From: Ypsolopha sequella
Lineage: Eukaryota > Arthropoda > Insecta > Lepidoptera > Ypsolophidae
DNA length: 64,000 nucleotides
Direction of reading: 5' to 3'
NCBI GenBank assembly: GCA_934047225.1
Contig: OW204000.1
Span: 12,418,001-12,482,000 of the forward strand
The notes under the pieces were generated by a model. The model had not been told where the DNA came from, did not search any database, and saw nothing but the letters and a program-made list of their open reading frames with translations. Both the position numbers and the translations under genes were made by a program. Position 1 is the stretch's first letter. The number at the start of each line of letters is the position of its first letter. Positions 11,245 through 21,952 of this stretch are shown piece by piece.

Positions 11245-11262
11245 TGGCGCCTCAACGTAAAA
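11245..11262 (+). other. putative primer-binding site
   Basis: TGGCGCCTCAACG fits the TGGCGCC-type tRNA 3' end complement used by many retroelements. In a normal element it would directly follow the 5' LTR; here it follows the duplicated gag piece. The tRNA identity was not determined. Confidence 0.5.
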
Positions 11263-11333
11263 TAGCGCGTAAACTGCGTGTGTACTAACTGTGATTTGTG
11301 ATTTGTGTGTATTTTTGGACATTACCAATCATC

Positions 11334-12998
11334 ATGAATAACCATCAAATGAAGCTGAGAAGCCATGACGGTACTGATAACGAAAACAACCAACCACCCG
11401 CTCCGACCGAGACCCCGGGTCTATTACCGGGTCAGTTACCGGGTCAAACACCAATTGCCCCATCATCCAACGCACCAGCTACGGAAGACCAACGTGTTTT
11501 AAGTGGAGAGGAAACACCGCAGAGCCAGCGCTATACGAACGCGGCCGGCGGCACTCATTACGCCTCCACCCCTTACCACCGCAGCGAAATGACGTTTTCA
11601 GAAGAAAACGTAGCCTCACTCATAACTTCTTTACAGAGGACACAGACGGAAGCGTTCAAAGACATTCTTCAGTCTGTGATGAGGACGTCGCAGCCGGTCG
11701 GACACGAAGGTACTCTGGCTCGCTGTAAATCTACATTCAGCGGTGGACCAAATGAATCGGTGGAAGCATTCCTTGATGCCGTCGAGAGCTATATTGATTG
11801 TGCCAACGTCTCAGATTCGAACGTAGTGAAAGGACTATCTATGTTGTTGCTTGGCAACGCTTCTATCTGGTGGCAAGGACTAAAAGATCAGATACGCGGT
11901 TGGAACGATGCGAAGGAAAATCTGATAAACGCATACGGCGACCGACGCCCCCCTCACCGTATATACATAGATATTTTTGCAAACCCGCAAGGACTCGAAA
12001 ATACCGACATATTTGTGTCTAGAATACGTGCACTCATGTCGAGGCTTCCTCAAAACGATATCACAGAAAATGCGAAACTAGACATGATATACGGCCTCAT
12101 GCACGCCAGGATCAGAAAGAGACTACGAAGAGAGGAATTCACATCATTCACAGAACTTCTCCGGCATGCGAGAAATATTGAAGATTCCATGAGTGAGCCA
12201 GGGAGAGGTACGATCGTACGAAATGAGCGAAATCCCCGAGCACCCCCCCCATCCGCGCTGCCGCCGCCGTCGCGCGCCTTTGATACGCCGCCGCAGCGTG
12301 CCTTTGAAAAGCCGCCGCCGCCGCCGCCGCGCGTTGTTGCTACGGTGTCCGGTGCACGCGCCCCGCCCGCCGCGACCGCAGTCCCCCCCTCCTTCGTCCC
12401 GCCGAGCACTCCCGCTGTCGTCACTCCGGCGCTGCGCGAAGATCGTGAACGAAACGGCCGTACACAACGTCCTTTCTGCGTGTACTGTAAGCACTATGGA
12501 CACAAACGCGATCAGTGCCGTAAGTTAGCGGAAAAGGGTGAGTCAGCTGATGTACTTACTAATAACATGAACGCACCTATTTCGTGTTACAAATGTGGTT
12601 TGACAAACGTTAGTCGCGAGAATTGCAAACGGTGCAACAACGAGCAACATTTTTATAGTGTAAATATGTGTATGGACAGCACGGTAGAAAAGTGTTTCGA
12701 TGTCGATGAAAATGTTTCACGTTTCCGCGATAACTTGTACAATCGACCACCAAAATGTGATAATTTGTCCATAGAGACACAGGATGAAAAATTTTCGACA
12801 AATTTAAAGGTTGAAAATTTTTCATCACATATACAGGATGAAAAGTTTCCGACAAATATACAGGTTGAACATTTTTCATCACAAATACAGGATGAAAATT
12901 TTGGGACGAATATACAGGGTGACATTTATTCGATGAATAATTATAATAGTTCTGATCCAGTATTATGTGAGCATAGACAAATGTCTAATAATTTATAA
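11334..12998 (+). CDS. gag: Gag polyprotein of the Ty3/gypsy element
   Basis: The 554-residue frame starts at the ATG at 11334 (MNNHQMKLRSHDGT), the first ATG after the leader. An open stretch upstream has no ATG. Residues about 130-290 hold the capsid-like helical region (SIWWQGLKDQIRGW...). A long Pro/Ala/Arg tract follows at about 300-370. A CCHC zinc knuckle (CVYCKHYGHKRDQC, C-x2-C-x4-H-x4-C) lies near residue 380, with a second degenerate Cys cluster near 420. The C terminus is an Asn/Asp-rich tail with imperfect repeats of an 'ENFSSxIQDExF' motif. Gag packages the RNA and forms the particle. It ends in a lone UAA in the same frame as pol. Confidence 0.9.
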   Translation: MNNHQMKLRSHDGTDNENNQPPAPTETPGLLPGQLPGQTPIAPSSNAPATEDQRVLSGEETPQSQRYTNAAGGTHYASTPYHRSEMTFSEENVASLITSLQRTQTEAFKDILQSVMRTSQPVGHEGTLARCKSTFSGGPNESVEAFLDAVESYIDCANVSDSNVVKGLSMLLLGNASIWWQGLKDQIRGWNDAKENLINAYGDRRPPHRIYIDIFANPQGLENTDIFVSRIRALMSRLPQNDITENAKLDMIYGLMHARIRKRLRREEFTSFTELLRHARNIEDSMSEPGRGTIVRNERNPRAPPPSALPPPSRAFDTPPQRAFEKPPPPPPRVVATVSGARAPPAATAVPPSFVPPSTPAVVTPALREDRERNGRTQRPFCVYCKHYGHKRDQCRKLAEKGESADVLTNNMNAPISCYKCGLTNVSRENCKRCNNEQHFYSVNMCMDSTVEKCFDVDENVSRFRDNLYNRPPKCDNLSIETQDEKFSTNLKVENFSSHIQDEKFPTNIQVEHFSSQIQDENFGTNIQGDIYSMNNYNSSDPVLCEHRQMSNNL

Positions 12999-13058
12999 AT
13001 TGATGTTGCGCATAATTCTCAGAAAAACAGCACCCATAACTTTGTTTCTAGGGAAAAC

Positions 13059-16000
13059 ATGAAGAGTGATTTCAATAAAATTCAAAATAATTCTGTTAGT
13101 GATGATGACATGCATGTGGTTAACCGTAATGATGATAATGTTTTTAACCCTTCACGTGCAATGGAAAAATGTAGTAACCATAATTTTGTAAAATTTGTGG
13201 ATCCGTCCGATAGTGTGAAAAATTGCAACTCCGATTTTATTTTTAACCCTTCACGTGCTATGGAAAAATGTAGTAACCATAAATTTGTGAAATTTGCGGA
13301 TTTATCTTATGATGTTAAAAATTGTAATTTTAATGACTGTATATGTAGTGGAGACAATGTATCGCCCGGAAATTGCCGCGACAGGCTCGTTAGGTACCGC
13401 GAATTACGTCCTATTTTCAAAATTGAAATTTTGGGTCTTACCGGAACGGCTTTAATTGATACTGCCGCGAAACATTGTATTGCCGGACATACGCTATACG
13501 CTCTCCTACTGAAGAAGGGTCACCCCCTCGCTCCTTCGACACGACAGATCAAGCTTGCAGATGGTCACGTGCGGGACATGGAGGTGCTTACTACATCTCT
13601 TACAGTAAGGTTAGAACAGACGGTCATTACAATCCCGTTCCTGATTTTTCCACAATCAACAAACAACGAAACACTTCTCGGTATTGATTTTATTACTGCT
13701 GCAGGAGTAGTGATAGATTTTTACAAGGAGATCTGGTACTTAAGTAAAAATGATACTGTTCAGCATAAGCTCCTTTTTGAACCTATCTCTAGATGTACAG
13801 GCTGCTCTTCTGCTAACGTTCTCCGTGGTGACGAAGGCGTTCTTCTTAATACAGCTGAGCGTAATGCGCTTGCTGAAGTCCTCGTCAGACACGCAAATAT
13901 TTTTGAAGCAGGGGGAGGTCCTACACCTTTTGCGGAACACCGCATTGAAACAGGAAATCACCCGCCAATAGCGGTACCGCCGTATCGGTTGAATCCATCT
14001 AAGAAAGAGTTGATGAAGAAGGAAATTGACAAAATGCTCGAAGACGATGTCATTGAGGAATGTGAATCAGCATGGTGTTCACCGGCACTTATGGTGCCGA
14101 AGCCCGATGGGAAAATTCGGTTTTGCGTTGACTATAGACGCCTTAACGCCATCACGAAATCTGATTCATATCCGATGCCACGCATCGATGAACTTCTTCA
14201 CTCAACAAAGCGGGATTGTTACATGAGCACTCTTGATCTTCGGTCTTCTTACTGGCAGGTGAACGTACGTGAAGCTGACAGAGATAAAACAGCTTTCATA
14301 TCGCCTCTCGGTACGTATCGCTTCAAGAAAATGCCGTTTGGACTTAAAAATGCGCCGGCGACCTTTCAGCGCTTGATTGACCGACTCCGTTCCTGCTCAG
14401 CGCTAAAAGAAGTAACGATCCTGGCATATATGGATGACCTTCTGATCATATCAGAAGGTTTCCAACAACATCTGAAAGACCTTGACTTGGTGTTGAAAAG
14501 ACTCGAAGAGTTCAAACTCCACGTGAACCGGGAGAAGTGTGCATTCGCACGTGAAAGCGTTAGGTACCTTGGGCATATAATTACCCAAGAAGGTATTTCC
14601 ACTGATCCTCGGAAAGTGAGCGCCGTCCTCGAGATGAAGGAACCTGAAAATTTGAAACACCTAAGGACGTTTCTGCAAACGTGCTCATGGTTCCGAAAGT
14701 TCATTCCGGACTTTTCTAAAATAGCCGAACCACTAACACGTTTGACAAGAAAGAGTCAAGTTTGGGCTTGGGGCTCAGAGCAGTCCCAGGCTTTCGAAGA
14801 ACTAAAAAAGTTACTTACCACTGCACCGATACTGGTTCAGCCTGATTTCAACAGCCCCTTTATTCTGCGTACAGATTCGAGCAACTACGCCGTGGGCGCA
14901 GTCTTGCTACAGGGAGAAGGCAAGGACGAAAGACCGATAGAATACGCCAGTCGACTCCTTAACAATGCGGAACGCAATTACTCTACGACAGAGCGTGAAG
15001 CACTTGCTGTCGTTTGGGCGGTCGAACGTTTTCGCTCTTACCTTGACGGCCAACCTGTCGTTATCGGAAGTGATCATCAACCGCTGCGTTGGCTGCTCAC
15101 CTTAAAAACACCAACCGGTAGGTTAGCCCGTTGGGCCTTGAAGCTCCAGTCCTTCGATATCAAGTTCGAATATACACCAGGAAAAGCTAACGTGGTAGCA
15201 GATACACTGAGCAGGCCTATTTGCTCCAACGAAAGTCGTGACAGCTGCGGCGTTTGCTCCATCATTTGTGATCTGCCCACGAAGTCACCTGACCAGCTGC
15301 GACAGGAACAGCTATCCGATCCAGAAGTGGTTAAAATCGTAAAAGATCTTGAAGGTTCTGATGAGGTTGCAATGGATAGGTGGTATGAAAGAGGATACCT
15401 TATGAACCAAGGTGTACTGTATCGGTACAACCCTGACTCAGAGTCTGAGTCCCCACAACTGGTGATTCCTGCCGATCAAGTAGCTACTATTCTAAAAGAG
15501 TTACATGATTCGCCGTTGGCCGGCCATCCAGGAATCGACCGAACCTACCAAAAGGTAGCGCAATTATATTATTTTACAGGGATGCGGAGAATCATTACTG
15601 ACTACGTTAAGGCCTGCATCCACTGTCAACGATACAAAGCAACCAATGCCAAACCACCTGGTCTCCTCCAGACCCCGGTAATGAACCAAAGGAACGAGGT
15701 ACTTGCGATAGACCTTTTCGGACCTCTACCGGAAGCAAACCAGGGGGAGCGTTGGATTCTACTAGTTGAAGACACAGCGACGAGGTGGACAGAATTGTTC
15801 GCTCTAAAAGACGCAACTGCGGAAGCATGCGCTCGTGTCCTTATCGAAGAGTATTTCATGAGATTCGGCTTGCCTCGTAGAGTCATATCGGACAACGGTG
15901 TTCAATTTGTATCTGCAGTTATGCGCCAATGCATGGCAGTCCTGGATATAAAGCAAAACCTCGTACCGCTGTATCATCCAGAAGCAAATCCTGCAGAAAG

Positions 16001-16739
16001 GAAAAACCGTGACCTGAAGGCAATGCTAGCGCAACTCGTGGGAGAAGACCACACCTCCTGGGTAGAAAAGTTGCCGATGATCCGTTTCGCCTTGAATGGT
16101 GTAAAATGCCGAACTACTGGTATGTCACCGGCTTATTTGACTTTTGCCCGAGAAATTAGGTCTCCCACAGAGGTCACCCACGACCTTCGTGCAATATTAG
16201 ATAAAAACAATTTTATTCCCCAGATAACACCGTACTTGAGGAGATTTACTAACAATCTTCCAGCTATTCGTGAGCGTGTTGAGATCCAGCAAGACAAAAT
16301 CAAGGAGTACGCTGACAAGTCCCGACGACCTGCAGATACCTTTCATGTAGGTGACCTAGTTCTATTAAAATCTCACGTGCTTAGCAATGCAGCGAAGAAC
16401 GTAACGACAAAGTTCGCCCCGAAGCGCGATGGTCCTTACTGCATCTCAGAGAAGATAAGTCCCACGACTTTTACTTTGACACATGTGGATCAGCCAAATA
16501 CAATCCTTGGTAAATACCACGTTCGGGATCTTTCCATCTACATCAAGAACGCCAACACCTCACCACCAAAACCCGTGATTCCAAAGAGGAAACGAGGACG
16601 CCCAGTAAAAAAGAAGGAAGTCCTAGTCCAGGAGCGAGGACGTTCTCCTGAACTAGAGGGGGAGTATATAGCAAACCGGCCTTCCGTACTGCCACCTAGA
16701 GCCTCTCGCGGTAAACCTCCAGTGCGCTTTACTGATTAA
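13059..16739 (+). CDS. pol: Pol polyprotein (protease, RT, RNase H, integrase)
   Basis: The 1226-residue frame has no internal stop. By approximate residue: a protease-like site IDTAAKH (130; DTA rather than the usual DTG/DSG), the RT palm with RFCVDYRRLN (360) and YMDDLLII (456), RNase H RTDSSNYAVGAV (602), the integrase HHCC finger HDSPLAGHPG...CIHCQRYK (815-852), and catalytic D, D and E in AIDLFGP (880), ISDNGVQF (940) and AERKNRDL (979). No chromodomain was recognised. The C terminus is basic (PKRKRGRPVKKK) and runs 73 bp into the 3' LTR. Residues 30-85 contain a duplicated NPSRAMEKCSNH..FVKF unit. Pol copies the element's RNA and inserts the DNA. Expression probably needs readthrough of the gag stop. 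Confidence 0.93.
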   Translation: MKSDFNKIQNNSVSDDDMHVVNRNDDNVFNPSRAMEKCSNHNFVKFVDPSDSVKNCNSDFIFNPSRAMEKCSNHKFVKFADLSYDVKNCNFNDCICSGDNVSPGNCRDRLVRYRELRPIFKIEILGLTGTALIDTAAKHCIAGHTLYALLLKKGHPLAPSTRQIKLADGHVRDMEVLTTSLTVRLEQTVITIPFLIFPQSTNNETLLGIDFITAAGVVIDFYKEIWYLSKNDTVQHKLLFEPISRCTGCSSANVLRGDEGVLLNTAERNALAEVLVRHANIFEAGGGPTPFAEHRIETGNHPPIAVPPYRLNPSKKELMKKEIDKMLEDDVIEECESAWCSPALMVPKPDGKIRFCVDYRRLNAITKSDSYPMPRIDELLHSTKRDCYMSTLDLRSSYWQVNVREADRDKTAFISPLGTYRFKKMPFGLKNAPATFQRLIDRLRSCSALKEVTILAYMDDLLIISEGFQQHLKDLDLVLKRLEEFKLHVNREKCAFARESVRYLGHIITQEGISTDPRKVSAVLEMKEPENLKHLRTFLQTCSWFRKFIPDFSKIAEPLTRLTRKSQVWAWGSEQSQAFEELKKLLTTAPILVQPDFNSPFILRTDSSNYAVGAVLLQGEGKDERPIEYASRLLNNAERNYSTTEREALAVVWAVERFRSYLDGQPVVIGSDHQPLRWLLTLKTPTGRLARWALKLQSFDIKFEYTPGKANVVADTLSRPICSNESRDSCGVCSIICDLPTKSPDQLRQEQLSDPEVVKIVKDLEGSDEVAMDRWYERGYLMNQGVLYRYNPDSESESPQLVIPADQVATILKELHDSPLAGHPGIDRTYQKVAQLYYFTGMRRIITDYVKACIHCQRYKATNAKPPGLLQTPVMNQRNEVLAIDLFGPLPEANQGERWILLVEDTATRWTELFALKDATAEACARVLIEEYFMRFGLPRRVISDNGVQFVSAVMRQCMAVLDIKQNLVPLYHPEANPAERKNRDLKAMLAQLVGEDHTSWVEKLPMIRFALNGVKCRTTGMSPAYLTFAREIRSPTEVTHDLRAILDKNNFIPQITPYLRRFTNNLPAIRERVEIQQDKIKEYADKSRRPADTFHVGDLVLLKSHVLSNAAKNVTTKFAPKRDGPYCISEKISPTTFTLTHVDQPNTILGKYHVRDLSIYIKNANTSPPKPVIPKRKRGRPVKKKEVLVQERGRSPELEGEYIANRPSVLPPRASRGKPPVRFTD

Positions 16740-17001
16740 AAGCGCATGCGTGCACCGCCTTACCGCCGTGTCGCTAGCGTTGCTCACACTCCGGTCAGTC
16801 AGTCTGAGAGCGACCGCCACACACAGCTTGTAAGCAACCACACGCGCGCGCTAATCGAATCCCACGTAAAATAAGTTATCGTAGTTTAGAAGCCCTAGAT
16901 TAGTTCAGATTTGTGAAACCTTTGAATAGACGCTTTATTGTGAACTGATCTCTGTGTTTTCTTCGTTAAAAACTCAATCCATGGGAGAAACCCCTCTCAT
17001 A
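16667..17001 (+). repeat. 3' LTR
   Basis: The 335-bp repeat starts TATAGCAAACCGGCC and ends CCCCTCTCATA. The start is fixed by comparison with 10433 and the end by the ATTT target duplication. It contains the last 24 codons of pol and an AATAAA-like 'caataaag' signal on the complementary strand. A conventional TG...CA terminus is absent. Confidence 0.85.
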
Positions 17002-18297
17002 ATTTAAAGGTTACCAATGTGTCTGTATCTGGTAAATATAAAGTCAGTAAAGCATCTGCTTTTAACTGTCTCCATTTTAAATTTTCGTTTGGTCCAAAAG
17101 AATCCGGCGTAAAGTGTTTCGAACAAATATGACTGCTTTTTTAATAAGCCGTTCACTTTTTAATTCTTCCCTTTTTGGAAATCTGTAACAAAAAAATATG
17201 GCAATATTTATTCGGCATTATTTTTCTTTTAACTCGCGCTGCTATTAATCTGCGGTATTATCCTTTATGCACGGCTGCCGCGGGAACCAATGTTCGATAG
17301 TTTGCCATACAGACTTTAGTACATCACTATGCAAAAAAACATAACCTCTAATAGTCGGCAGAAAATCCATATTAAACAGGCAAATATCGGTGTAGAATTG
17401 AACACAAGTATGATTTACAAGAACTACCATTATTGTTACTGAGTTTTAGGTATGATCCTGCAACTTATTAACATAAAAACTATCAGAACTCACCGATGAA
17501 ATGATATTGCTTCATTGTTGTTTTCTTTTCTTCCTGTATACGATTTACAGCCTTCAATCGCACAAGACATTTTATTACAATGTTAAAAAAACAATCAACA
17601 CAAACAATAATAAATCACACTTTTACGAATTTTGAGAGGAAGAGCATCAAAATATTTAATTTCTCTCGGTGAAGCTGTAAACTTTTGCAAAATGCATTAG
17701 ACATTTCGATGCCACCAAATTAAGATGTGATGCACGAAACGAACGATATTACAACACAACGATACAATGATGAGACATATTTAATTTGATGGTATTATAA
17801 TTTTTAAAATACATCCAAATTACATCCGTCTGACATTTGTTTGGTTCAAGAGGTTCAAGTTTGAGGTCGCTCAGAATAAGGAATACAAATAGAAGCCTGG
17901 CTAAAATAAGAACTGGGCATTAGCCATTGTACTCATCTAACGTAAATTACTCCTGTGTACGAGTGAATGAAACGACGGACCGCACTTACTTTATATTTTT
18001 TCCTGGTGTGTCACTAGATTGAACCAAACAAATGTCAGATGGATGTAATTTGGATGTATTTTAAAAATTATAATACCATCAAATTAAATATGTCTCATCA
18101 TTGTATCGTTGTGTTGTAATATAGTTCGTAGCGTGCATCACATCTTAATTTGGTGGCATCGAAATGTCTAATGCATTTTGCGAAAGTTTACAGCTTCACC
18201 GAGAGAAATTAAATATTTTTGTGCTCTTCCTCTCAAAATTCGTTAAAGTGTGATTTATTATTGTTTGTGTTGATTGTTTTTTTAACATTGTAATACA

Positions 18298-19100
18298 ATG
18301 TCTTGTGCGATTGAAGGCTGTAAATCGCATACAGGAAGAAAAGAAAACAACAATGAAGCAATATCATTTTATCGGTGAGTTCTGATAGTTTTTATGTTAA
18401 TAAGTTGCAGGATCATACCTAAAACTCAGTAACAATAATAGTAGTTCTTGTAAATCATACTCGTGTTCAATTCTACACCGATATTTGCCTGTTTTATATG
18501 GATTTTCTGCCGACTATTAGAGGTTATGTTTTTTTGCATAGTGATGTACTAAAGTCTGTGTGGCAAACTATCGAACATTGGTTCCCGCGGCAGCCGTGCA
18601 TAAAGGATAATACCGCAGATTAATTGCAGCGCGAGTTAAAAGAAAAATAATGCCGAATAAATATCGCTATATTTTTTTGTTACAGATTTCCAAAAAGGGA
18701 AGAATGTAAAAGTGATAATTAGACCAAATTGGGCAATTAAAAAAAGCAGTCATATTTGTTCGAAACACTTTACGCCGGATTCTTTTGGACCAAACGAAAA
18801 TTTAAAATGGAGACGGTTAAAAGCAGATGCTTTACCGACGTTATATTTACCAGATACAGACACATTGGTAACCTTTAAATAATTACGTATAATTGCATTA
18901 TCAATCTTGTTTGTAGGTACGTGCTTGTACTATACTATAGTATATTAACTCGATAATTTTTCAATTTTAGGCAACAGAACCAGTACCTATGGATGTCTGT
19001 GGTGTAGAAAAGTGCATACTTCTATGTTCGCAAATCGTTCTGAAAGGCCTGTTCAGAACTTGTACGGTACTTCCGTGATCGACTTCACGAAGAAATTCCG
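18298..19100 (+). pseudogene. THAP-domain transposase-like gene, degenerate
   Basis: Exon 1 (18298-18374) begins MSCAIEGCKSHTGRKENNNE and ends at a TCG|gtgagt donor. Exon 2 starts at 18686 after ttacag and encodes FPKREECKSDN before a stop. In the next frame it continues NWAIKKSSHICSKHFTPDSF...ALPTLYLPDTDTL, ending at a TTG|gtaacc donor near 18868. A third exon-like piece (ATEPVPMDVCGVEKC) follows at about 18971. C-x4-C, then C-x2-H and the ALPTLY box are the THAP zinc-finger pattern, a DNA-binding domain found at the N terminus of P transposases. The frameshift in exon 2 makes it inactive. The inverted copy in the left arm (about 17572 back to 17003) carries different indels. Confidence 0.65.
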
Positions 19101-20470
19101 CAGATCAAGACATTTTCGTACTTAGTGGTTGACAATAAAAGTACTTTGACAGGGTAGTTCTATCGTGAAACGAATTTTGGGAATGCTTATTGACTTGAAC
19201 TGCGCATAGTTTGATTTCTTATTACAGGTTATTAGGTATTTTAATCGTTCATTATTTGTTATTAGTTATTATTCAAGATGAGTTGATGATTATTTGATAG
19301 CAATAATAAAAAATTGAAATTACCTCTGTAGTAATTGCGCTGCCATCACTCATCATTGACATAATATTATTATTACGAATCCTATTAGTCTATGATTGAA
19401 CAAAGACGCGACATCAACGAACATCTATTTGATTGAGTTAAGAGGCGACTTAAAAAGTATCCACTTAAACAGTTTACGGTTGTATCTCTGATACAAACTA
19501 CAGCATTTTTTGTACTAGAAACAAACACAATTTTGGACTTAACTTAACTTATGTACCTACCTGCCTACGATATAGTAATTTGTACTTAATAAAAAATATT
19601 ATGCTAAACAAAAGATATCCTTTCATTAATTCCTTATTTACACAATATAACACGTGTCCCACTGGGGTAGACATAGACCACTTTGCTATTAATTCTCTTG
19701 GCCTCCTTCCAAAGCAAGAGGATGTCACCAGAAAGGTCGGTGCCTCCTGCATTCTCTTTTTTTTCACACTTTGATACTATATAATGTGTGGTAAGCAGAT
19801 TGGTCGTGGTTCATTTCGATTTGGTTTATTTATCGTAGTCAAAAATCGACATTGTTACATCACTAGTAAAGCAACGAACTAGTGACAACCTACTCTATTA
19901 AGAAAAAACTAATACATATCCATTTCTCTCTAACGCACTAGAATGTCGTAAGAAAATCAAGGATAGGTGTCTTTCTCCGGGTATTATTTTAGCCAGGCTT
20001 CTATTTGTATTCCTTATTCTGAGGTTGGTCGGTCGCCGCCAGTTTCGGTAGTATTGTCTATGGTCGCCAGTCTTTGAGAATGGTAATGAGATCACATTAC
20101 ATTTCCATCGATCGATATTTTATATTTATTATAATTTTATTTCTCTCAAGAGGTACTAAATTCGTCCCTTCCTTCTTCTTATTATACTTTTCTTTTAATA
20201 TCACTTGACGCTGGCAAAACTGACCTTTAAAAAAGGAGTCCGTACTTGCCATAAAAATAAAAAATAAAAACACTGTGTGAACGTTCGTGAAAAATTTTCT
20301 CTAGCTGCCTCTGGTTTAAGGCATGACCTCAGAATAATGACGTAAAGGTTTCATTCACCGGTTGGTTATTATTTCGGCACGATTTAATTACCGCAAGACG
20401 GCATTTTTATTTTTTAACATCGAGGTGGTATAGCTAGTGCCGGGCTTAATTGTGAATGTGATTCATGGCG

Positions 20471-20494
20471 ATATATATATATATATATATATAT
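20471..20494. repeat. (AT)12 microsatellite
   Basis: This is an uninterrupted run of AT dinucleotides, likely polymorphic in length. Confidence 0.95.
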
Positions 20495-20929
20495 CCATCC
20501 CCAATTCACAACATTTCAAACTAATAACCCGCTAATTTTAATAGCTAAAATGAAAGTAGATAAAAAGCTTAGAGATTTGTATTTTAACATTTCTCAAAAT
20601 TTCTATTTATGCATACAAAAAGCCTTGTGGGCATAACAACTCTCGTACCTTTGCCAGACTATTTTTGCCGTGACCATAGAGCATGATATATCACTTGACA
20701 ATGCTTGACATTGACAGCTAGTTTTTTTTCATTTATTGCTAGGCAAAGATATTGTAACTCTTCAGCCCATATCCTTTCACTTGGATTTTTTGCAAAATAT
20801 CTCTAAAGGTAATTAATAAAAAACTATATTGAACTGTGTTTAGTAATAATCATACAAAGATATCTCAATGGACTTTCGATTAACTTACCTGACATGAAAT
20901 GAAAACTTGTGGATTCCCAGCTTTTATAT

Positions 20930-21170
20930 AAAACAGACTGGTGATGGGCAGCGGCGTCACTGGTGCGAGAGTTTCTGCACCACAGTCACCAACTCACCTG
21001 TCCAGCGTGTGTGAGTATGGGTATTTCTTCCAAGGATACCACTAAATGTGGTAAAACCTTGGAAAGGCCTATGTCTAGCAGTGGACGAACGAACCGCCGC
21101 GCGCCGCCGCACTGATAGATGGATACTTTAAAGTAAAGTGAAGGTTCTCGGATTTTATTTCTACAAGTCA
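20930..21170 (+). repeat. lepidopteran RTE/SINE-type repeat tail
   Basis: The text 'aaggcctatgtctagcagtggacgaacg' followed by a short 'tgatagatgg' tail resembles the widespread 3' end of RTE-type LINEs and their SINEs in moths and butterflies. No coding sequence is attached. The family assignment is from memory of the motif. Confidence 0.45.
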
Positions 21171-21952
21171 ACCTCTGAAACCCCCTTAGGGATTCATGTC
21201 GTGACGATATATTTTATGTTTATGTAAATTTTAAGATATTTTTTTATTTTTATTACGACCTATTCAATCCACAAACTATTCAATTTTTTTTCGCACGTGT
21301 CTCGTTATAATTATGATTCCGATTATTAATAAATTGGCTTTTGTTTTTTATTAGAAATAAATTCGTTCACATCAAACATGTTTCTGAGCATCTCTTGCCA
21401 TGCCATGTCTCTTCAATGCCATCTATTGAGATATGTCGAACTATTTTTTTTCCATAGATGCTTTTAAAGGGATGGTGCGAATAATCTATTCACTATTAAA
21501 CTTGCTCAAACCTGAATGGCCTGCTTTACAGTAGAAAAAGATTATAAAATCTGTTTCATCCTTAGCTGCGTTCAATTTGATGTCTCCTCAAGTCTCCTGT
21601 CTTACATTGACAGCAGGGTAGCAAGATTATACAAAAACGCGTGAAAAAGAGACTGCATGCATAATATGCATATTTATTAGGCATATACATAGGATACTCT
21701 TTCTACGATATTAGGTTAGGCGGGCGATCCGACGACCTCCATCCAACGCGTTTATCAAACTGAAAATGCCCCCCTGATTGATCCACAGAGTACCTACTAC
21801 TATGTGCCTTGCTTTTTTTTTACATTTGATTGATTTTTGTTGATTGTATCATTTAATCAAGACAAGAAAAATATTTATCTTGAGATGAGAAAATCGGCCA
21901 TAAACTGTGGAACAATTCAGAAAATAATAGTGGATTTGATTGGATATTACCA

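Larger units (their letters stand above)
10433..17001 (+). mobile_element. Ty3/gypsy LTR retrotransposon with rearranged 5' end
   Basis: The element is flanked by the 4-bp duplication ATTT (10429-10432 and 17002-17005). It interrupts the left palindrome arm, as shown by the uninterrupted copy near 18870-18910. In order it contains a truncated forward LTR, a complete inverted LTR, an inverted pol 3' tail, a duplicated gag block, a primer-binding-like site, gag, pol and the 3' LTR. The LTRs differ by about one base by eye, so the insertion is recent. No env-like reading frame is present. The pol order PR-RT-RH-IN is that of Ty3/gypsy (Metaviridae). Confidence 0.9.
9318..20023. mobile_element. 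giant palindromic P-like (THAP-encoding) element with a nested LTR retrotransposon
   Basis: Both ends read CTCAGAATAAGGAATACAAA pointing inward (left from 9322, with an extra CTCA before it; right complement ending at 20023). They are flanked by the same 8-bp sequence GTTGGTCG (9310-9317 and 20024-20031). An 8-bp duplication and a THAP-domain reading frame together fit the P-element superfamily. The left arm (9322-17850, interrupted by a gypsy element at 10433-17001) and the right arm (18013-20023) are about 2-kb inverted copies that each carry THAP exons. The 160-bp spacer has a third copy of the terminal motif at 17870. The left arm lacks about 100 bp present near 19690-19780 in the right arm. 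It could be one fold-back element or two inverted copies fused; the single pair of target repeats favours transposition as a unit. Confidence 0.65.
20032..21952. other. intergenic region upstream of SOCS
   Basis: No gene was found in this 1.9-kb gap. It holds a TA microsatellite (20471-20494) and a repeat tail (20930-21170). The rest is AT-rich unassigned sequence that presumably contains the SOCS promoter and perhaps non-coding or upstream coding exons. Confidence 0.4.

Noticed and set aside
12050..12528. Arg/Gly/Ala-rich frames on both strands across the gag proline tract
   Set aside because: They are shadows of the GC-rich Pro/Ala region of gag, with no domain of their own.
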